Below are positions 5,742 through 8,376 of a stretch of DNA of 8,376 bases, piece by piece. Position 1 is the stretch's first letter. The number at the start of each line of letters is the position of its first letter. Made by a program: the position numbers and the translations under genes. Below the pieces are notes generated by a model. The model did no database searches. It was not told the DNA's origin and saw nothing but the letters and a program-made list of their open reading frames with translations. Origin of the DNA: a bacterium (GTDB lineage: Bacteria; Patescibacteriota; Minisyncoccia; Phycocordibacterales; JAKEFN01); assembly GCA_022616085.1 (NCBI GenBank), contig JAKEFN010000099.1, positions 1 through 8,376 on the forward strand, given 5' to 3'.

Positions 5742-7745
5742 TCAATCAAACAAACCGCCTTTCTTTTTGATATATTGTAGCAGATGAGGAAGCGCATTGG
5801 GGTGCCGGTCATAACCCATTTCTTCCAGAAGTTTTTTCTTCATGGCATCGCGTTTCGCGCTGTCTGAAACATCCAAAGTATCAGCTGTAAAGAGATGCTG
5901 AATTTCCGCTTTTTTTTCTTCAAGGATGAGGGCGTCCAGCGCATCGGAGAGCTCTTCGAAACTTCGATGGTGTAAACGCTCCTTTTTTCTCATCCTCTCA
6001 AGCACGAAATTCCCGAATCTTTGGCGAAACGCCTTGTGGTCGTCGTTTGAGACGCAACCCGCGTGCTTCTCAACCCTTTTCACATAATCGTCATTGGGTT
6101 TCTGTTCCGCGTTGTTTAATGGGTCAATGAGCATATGCCCGCTCTGCAGAAAATCAAGCTCTTTGTTATACCGGTCATACATTTCCCTATGCGTTTCTTC
6201 CATATCAATCACGAAAGACGCGAGGAGGTCTTTCATAAGCCATCGGTTGTATATGGGGCGGACAATGCTCCCTAAGATATATTGATACCGATCGCGCTCC
6301 TCTTTGTTCTCTTTCGCTTCGCCGAATTTTTCCTTGATAAAAAGCCGCATCTCTTCCATGAGATAAATCGCATCTACATAGCCATACTTTGCCGCGACGC
6401 GCTCATAGAGCGTAACCATCATGGTGGGAGAGAGTCCATCGAGGCCTTCCGTGTAGCCGCATTCTTTTTTGAGTTCTTCGGGGTCCGTTGCGTTTGACTT
6501 GCGTTCCACCGTCTGGCCGTTATAGAGATAAAGCTTCACCTCCAGACTGTTGCAGAGGTTGCTTTTTTTGAGCCGCGACAATACGGAAAAAAGCGAGAGC
6601 ACCGTGCGCGCATACCTGATGCGGGGATAATTGGCGTAACCCGATTTCTGTATTATTTTTTTCAAAATATCCCGCTCGTCGTCATATGAGAGCGCATAGC
6701 GGACCATCACGACATTGAACCGGACGCCCCAGCCGCTTTTCTCATCGGAATCCATGAATCTTTTGAAATGATCAATGGTCGTTGTTCCGATAATTGCGGC
6801 ACCCACGCTTGTTACTCCGCCATCGCGAACGATAAATCGGTCTTTTGTCGCGGTCAAAAGCGGGTAAAGAAATTCGGCCGCATCGCCGCGCGCGGGATTG
6901 CACATCTCAACAATATGCACAACTCCGTCCGGGCACTTGAGAATCGCGTTCACGATATCGTCTTTGTCGGTTCCTCCATTTTTGCCTCTCCCAACCGTCT
7001 GAATGCCGACGCCTTCTTCGTAGCGCCGTGTTACAACTATCGCGTCTCCCCTGTTTCCGGAATGTATGCGCATGTGTCCATTGGCGCCTGGCCAGCCGTA
7101 GGCCGCTTCTGTTTTTTTCTTCAGCGTGTCTCCGCATGCCGCGGTTGTTCCGTATGGCCTTCCCGTTATATCAAACGAGCACTCATTTTTCCATTTTTCA
7201 CGCACTTCGGGAGGTATTATGCGGCATGGATCCTCATATGACGGAGAATCCTTGAGCGCGAAAAAAACACCGTTCCGATAGTGTTTGAGCGCCCAGAGAA
7301 TCGCCTCTGCAATATCGCTCTTCCCCGAATCGGTCGGCCCGACAATAATAAGCGCTCGCTGGCTGTTTTCTCCGCCGGCACCTGCGGTTTTAAAGTGGTC
7401 AAGAATCGCCCGGAGTTCACGCGGCATGCCGTAAAACTGCTCGGCAAGAAACTTGGGGATTTCAAAGTCGTCCCTATACAAAACCCTAAGACGCTCACGC
7501 CGCTGATCGAAAACCCCTCCCCCTATCCGTTGCGGCTCTCGCGCGCTTATCATGCCATCCATGGCGAGCGAATCCGCGATACGCCTCGAGATCGGCTCCG
7601 CCAGGGGTCGAACGCTGATGTCACCATAAATTAGATCAAAAAACTCAAGCACGGTGCCGGACCAATTTTCTTTTTCAATCGTCTCAAAATGATCCGTAAA
7701 AATCTCGCTTGGAAGCCTTCTTTTCGTATCAATCTCGTTATCCAC
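5742..7745 (-). CDS. Divergent PrkA-family AAA+ protein (second PrkA)
   Basis: This 667-residue paralogue of the operon PrkA lies convergent to it. Recognisable blocks are NWSGTVLEFF (27-36), matching PrkA's QWEGDLEEFL; an extra segment at about 65-92; Walker A GPTDSGKS at 136-143 (Lys142); DPCRIIPPEVR; YPLLTATKD (294-302), matching the PLLTATQE block; and the C-terminal domain with GLDGLSP (434-440), DPLNNAEQKPNDDYVKRVEK and a GYDRHPNALPHLLQYIKK ending. Differences from the operon copy are His277 where the first Walker-B-like Glu should be (Glu280 kept), Thr323 at the sensor-1 Asn, Thr441 for the conserved Arg of SPRF, a shortened region before Walker B, and no CPHC. It may bind ATP but hydrolyse poorly. 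It starts with GTG at 7745 behind a good ribosome binding site and ends in TGA. Its function is unknown; a regulator or partner of the PrkA-YhbH-SpoVR module is a guess from position. Confidence 0.85.
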   Translation of the reverse strand: MDNEIDTKRRLPSEIFTDHFETIEKENWSGTVLEFFDLIYGDISVRPLAEPISRRIADSLAMDGMISAREPQRIGGGVFDQRRERLRVLYRDDFEIPKFLAEQFYGMPRELRAILDHFKTAGAGGENSQRALIIVGPTDSGKSDIAEAILWALKHYRNGVFFALKDSPSYEDPCRIIPPEVREKWKNECSFDITGRPYGTTAACGDTLKKKTEAAYGWPGANGHMRIHSGNRGDAIVVTRRYEEGVGIQTVGRGKNGGTDKDDIVNAILKCPDGVVHIVEMCNPARGDAAEFLYPLLTATKDRFIVRDGGVTSVGAAIIGTTTIDHFKRFMDSDEKSGWGVRFNVVMVRYALSYDDERDILKKIIQKSGYANYPRIRYARTVLSLFSVLSRLKKSNLCNSLEVKLYLYNGQTVERKSNATDPEELKKECGYTEGLDGLSPTMMVTLYERVAAKYGYVDAIYLMEEMRLFIKEKFGEAKENKEERDRYQYILGSIVRPIYNRWLMKDLLASFVIDMEETHREMYDRYNKELDFLQSGHMLIDPLNNAEQKPNDDYVKRVEKHAGCVSNDDHKAFRQRFGNFVLERMRKKERLHHRSFEELSDALDALILEEKKAEIQHLFTADTLDVSDSAKRDAMKKKLLEEMGYDRHPNALPHLLQYIKKKGGLFD

Positions 7746-7750
7746 TCTAC

Positions 7751-7756
7751 CACCTC
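7751..7756 (-). promoter_or_regulatory. Ribosome binding site for the GTG start of the second PrkA
   Basis: On the minus strand GAGGTG ends five bases before the GTG at 7745. It supports GTG as the start, since the next in-frame ATG codons (residues 62 and 65) would remove the conserved N-terminal block. Confidence 0.65.
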
Positions 7757-7778
7757 TCTTCTTTGGCGAAATTAAAAT

Positions 7779-7809
7779 AACTCTCTCTCTAAAGTATCAT
7801 ACGAGAGTT
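7779..7809 (-). promoter_or_regulatory. Inverted repeat around a possible -10 upstream of the second PrkA
   Basis: AACTCTC (7779-7785) and GAGAGTT (7803-7809) are inverted around a minus-strand TATGAT (7801-7796), a plausible -10 for the second PrkA gene. The matching -35 is weak. A regulator binding both arms would cover the promoter, or the repeat could be a hairpin. Both hexamer and operator are by-eye calls. Confidence 0.25.
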
Positions 7810-7860
7810 TCTTGCGCCATTCCGTTTTGACACCGCCCCATGTTATACGCATTGTCCGCA

Positions 7861-7888
7861 TTGCACACAAGTTCAGATATGAAATAAT
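7861..7888 (+). promoter_or_regulatory. Possible promoter for the small membrane protein (leaderless?)
   Basis: TTGCAC (7861-7866) and AATAAT (7883-7888) are separated by 16 bases and resemble -35 and -10 boxes. Transcription would begin near 7895, the A of the gene's ATG, giving a leaderless message. This fits the absence of a Shine-Dalgarno in front of that ATG. It is a by-eye call. Confidence 0.25.
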
Positions 7889-7894
7889 GAAATT

Positions 7895-8087
7895 ATGAAA
7901 AACATTGAGTGGGGCGCGGTCACGTGGTATTCGAAATTTGGGGCGCTTCTAACGCTCGTCGCAATAATCGCCCTCGCGGCATATGCTCATTCAAGACGGA
8001 AAAATTTTTGCGCCTGAAGAGCCAGCTCTATACGAACTTTGGGGACGAACGATTAGGTTTGCGCGGGACGAAGAAGATCGCCGGTAG
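7895..8087 (+). pseudogene. Small single-helix membrane protein, frameshifted and cut by a MITE
   Basis: From ATG 7895 a 40-residue frame reads MKNIEWGAVTWYSKFG, then a hydrophobic helix (about 17-31, ALLTLVAIIALAAYA) and a basic stretch (HSRRKNF), and stops at 8015. The WYSK-plus-helix start resembles short N-terminally anchored proteins I have seen in Parcubacteria-like genomes. In the next frame, from about 7983 to 8087, a protein-like sequence continues (GKIFAPEEPALYELWGRTI and RFARDEEDRR). Joining the two needs one base fewer, most simply in the A5T5 run at 8000-8009, and would give about 64 residues. The second frame ends in TAG at 8085-8087, made of the TA target and the first G of the mobile element, so the native C-terminus is probably lost. 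Alternatives are two small overlapping genes, a sequencing error in the homopolymer, or a genuine 40-residue protein. Confidence 0.45.
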
Positions 8088-8246
8088 AGCATGTGAAAAA
8101 ACTATTGACATAGCGAGAATTCATGTTGCGAGGCGAAAATGCGGCGAGGAAAGCGAGAAATATTGTTGATATTTTGAGTCTTTCCGAATCGTCGTTTGCA
8201 GCCCGTAACATGAATTCGCAGTAGCCAAGAGTTTTTAAACATGCTC
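8087..8246 (+). mobile_element. Foldback MITE-like element, copy 2 (complete)
   Basis: This is a complete 160-bp palindromic element. Its ends are GAGCATGTGAAAAAACT (8087-8103) and, reverse-complemented, GAGCATGTTTAAAAACT (8246-8230), with TA on both sides (8085-8086 and 8247-8248). The inner part (8111-8223) continues as a long imperfect hairpin whose tip is AATAT-TGTTG-ATATT near 8167. The whole element is thus two roughly 80-bp halves in inverted orientation, similar at about three bases in four by eye. It has no coding capacity for a transposase. TA flanks plus terminal inverted repeats fit a non-autonomous IS630/Tc1/mariner-type element. It abuts copy 3, sharing one TA, and interrupts the small gene to its left. 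Confidence 0.75.
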
Positions 8247-8248
8247 TA

Positions 8249-8376
8249 GAGCTTGTGAAAAAACTATTGACATAGCGAGAATTCATGGTGCGAGGCGAAA
8301 ATGCGGCGAGGAAAGCGAAGAATATTGTTGATATTTTGAGTCTTTCCGAGCCGTCGTTTGCAGCCCGCAACATGAA
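8249..8376 (+). mobile_element. Foldback MITE-like element, copy 3 (cut by window edge)
   Basis: This copy has the same orientation as copy 2 and starts exactly 162 bp after it, with TA 8247-8248 shared between the two. The first 128 bp are in the window and about 32 bp are missing at the right. It is closer to copy 1 than to copy 2 at several positions (GAGCTTG, GCGAAGAATATT, CCGAGCCG). The junction with copy 2 forms the perfect palindrome GCTCTAGAGC (8243-8252), the two element ends around the shared TA. Confidence 0.72.

Noticed and set aside
8105..8128. TTGACA inside each element as a -35 box
   Set aside because: No acceptable -10 lies 15-19 bases downstream; the sequence there is GC-rich and part of the hairpin arm.
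8053..8373. 106-residue minus-strand frame with two near-identical 54-residue repeats
   Set aside because: The 162-bp period is a multiple of three, so a frame stays open by arithmetic. Differences between copies are mostly amino-acid changing (for example Thr, Asn or Ile at one codon), which does not look like a selected protein.
8087..8376. CRISPR array
   Set aside because: Repeats are 160 bp, abut without spacers and are palindromic throughout; no cas genes are present.
1..8376. Diversity-generating retroelement or retron, suggested by similar-but-varied copies
   Set aside because: No reverse transcriptase is present, and the differences between copies are scattered changes on both arms rather than adenine-directed changes in one copy.
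1..8376. Recoded UGA (genetic code 4 or 25)
   Set aside because: The second PrkA ends properly at TGA, and none of the long genes contains an in-frame TGA.

Overview
The window reads as a stretch of bacterial chromosome. It has a bacterial tRNA-His with encoded CCA, Shine-Dalgarno sites in front of several genes, intrinsic terminators, and UGA used as a normal stop. Base composition is roughly balanced by eye. The short 'TWYSK + one membrane helix' protein at the right, the GrpB-family protein and the compact layout suggest a candidate-phyla (Patescibacteria/Parcubacteria-like) genome. That placement is inference. UGA as a stop argues against the recoded Gracilibacteria and Absconditabacteria.

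Layout, left to right. Positions 1-141 hold the inner part of a short foldback mobile element on the minus strand. Then come a doubtful minus-strand reading frame (115-324), a GrpB-family gene (331-900, minus) and, 13 nt upstream of it, tRNA-His (914-989, minus). A roughly 200-bp intergenic stretch (990-1193) with two small hairpins precedes a tight plus-strand operon: prkA (1194-3125), yhbH/yeaH (3141-4310) and spoVR (4316-5683). A bidirectional terminator at 5696-5727 separates this operon from a convergent, divergent second PrkA-family gene (5742-7745, minus). To its right lie a regulatory gap, a small membrane-protein gene that looks broken (7895-8087), and two back-to-back copies of the foldback element (8087-8246 and 8249 to the end).

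How the genes work together. PrkA (AAA+ ATPase, historically called a Ser kinase), YhbH/YeaH (von Willebrand A domain) and SpoVR form a conserved three-protein stress and stationary-phase module known from sporulating and non-sporulating bacteria. The operon PrkA keeps every AAA+ residue I could check and is of the Bacillus type. The convergent paralogue keeps the PrkA architecture and Walker A, but has changed the positions equivalent to a Walker-B-like Glu, the sensor-1 Asn and a conserved Arg that may be sensor 2. It could therefore be a regulatory or pseudo-ATPase partner.

The repeats at both ends are the most structured non-coding signal. Each element is about 160 bp, nearly self-complementary along its whole length, begins GAGC, ends GCTC and is flanked by TA, which fits a non-autonomous element of the IS630/Tc1/mariner kind. 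The left copy and the right pair are inverted relative to each other, and each has entered or abuts a reading frame and supplies its stop codon.
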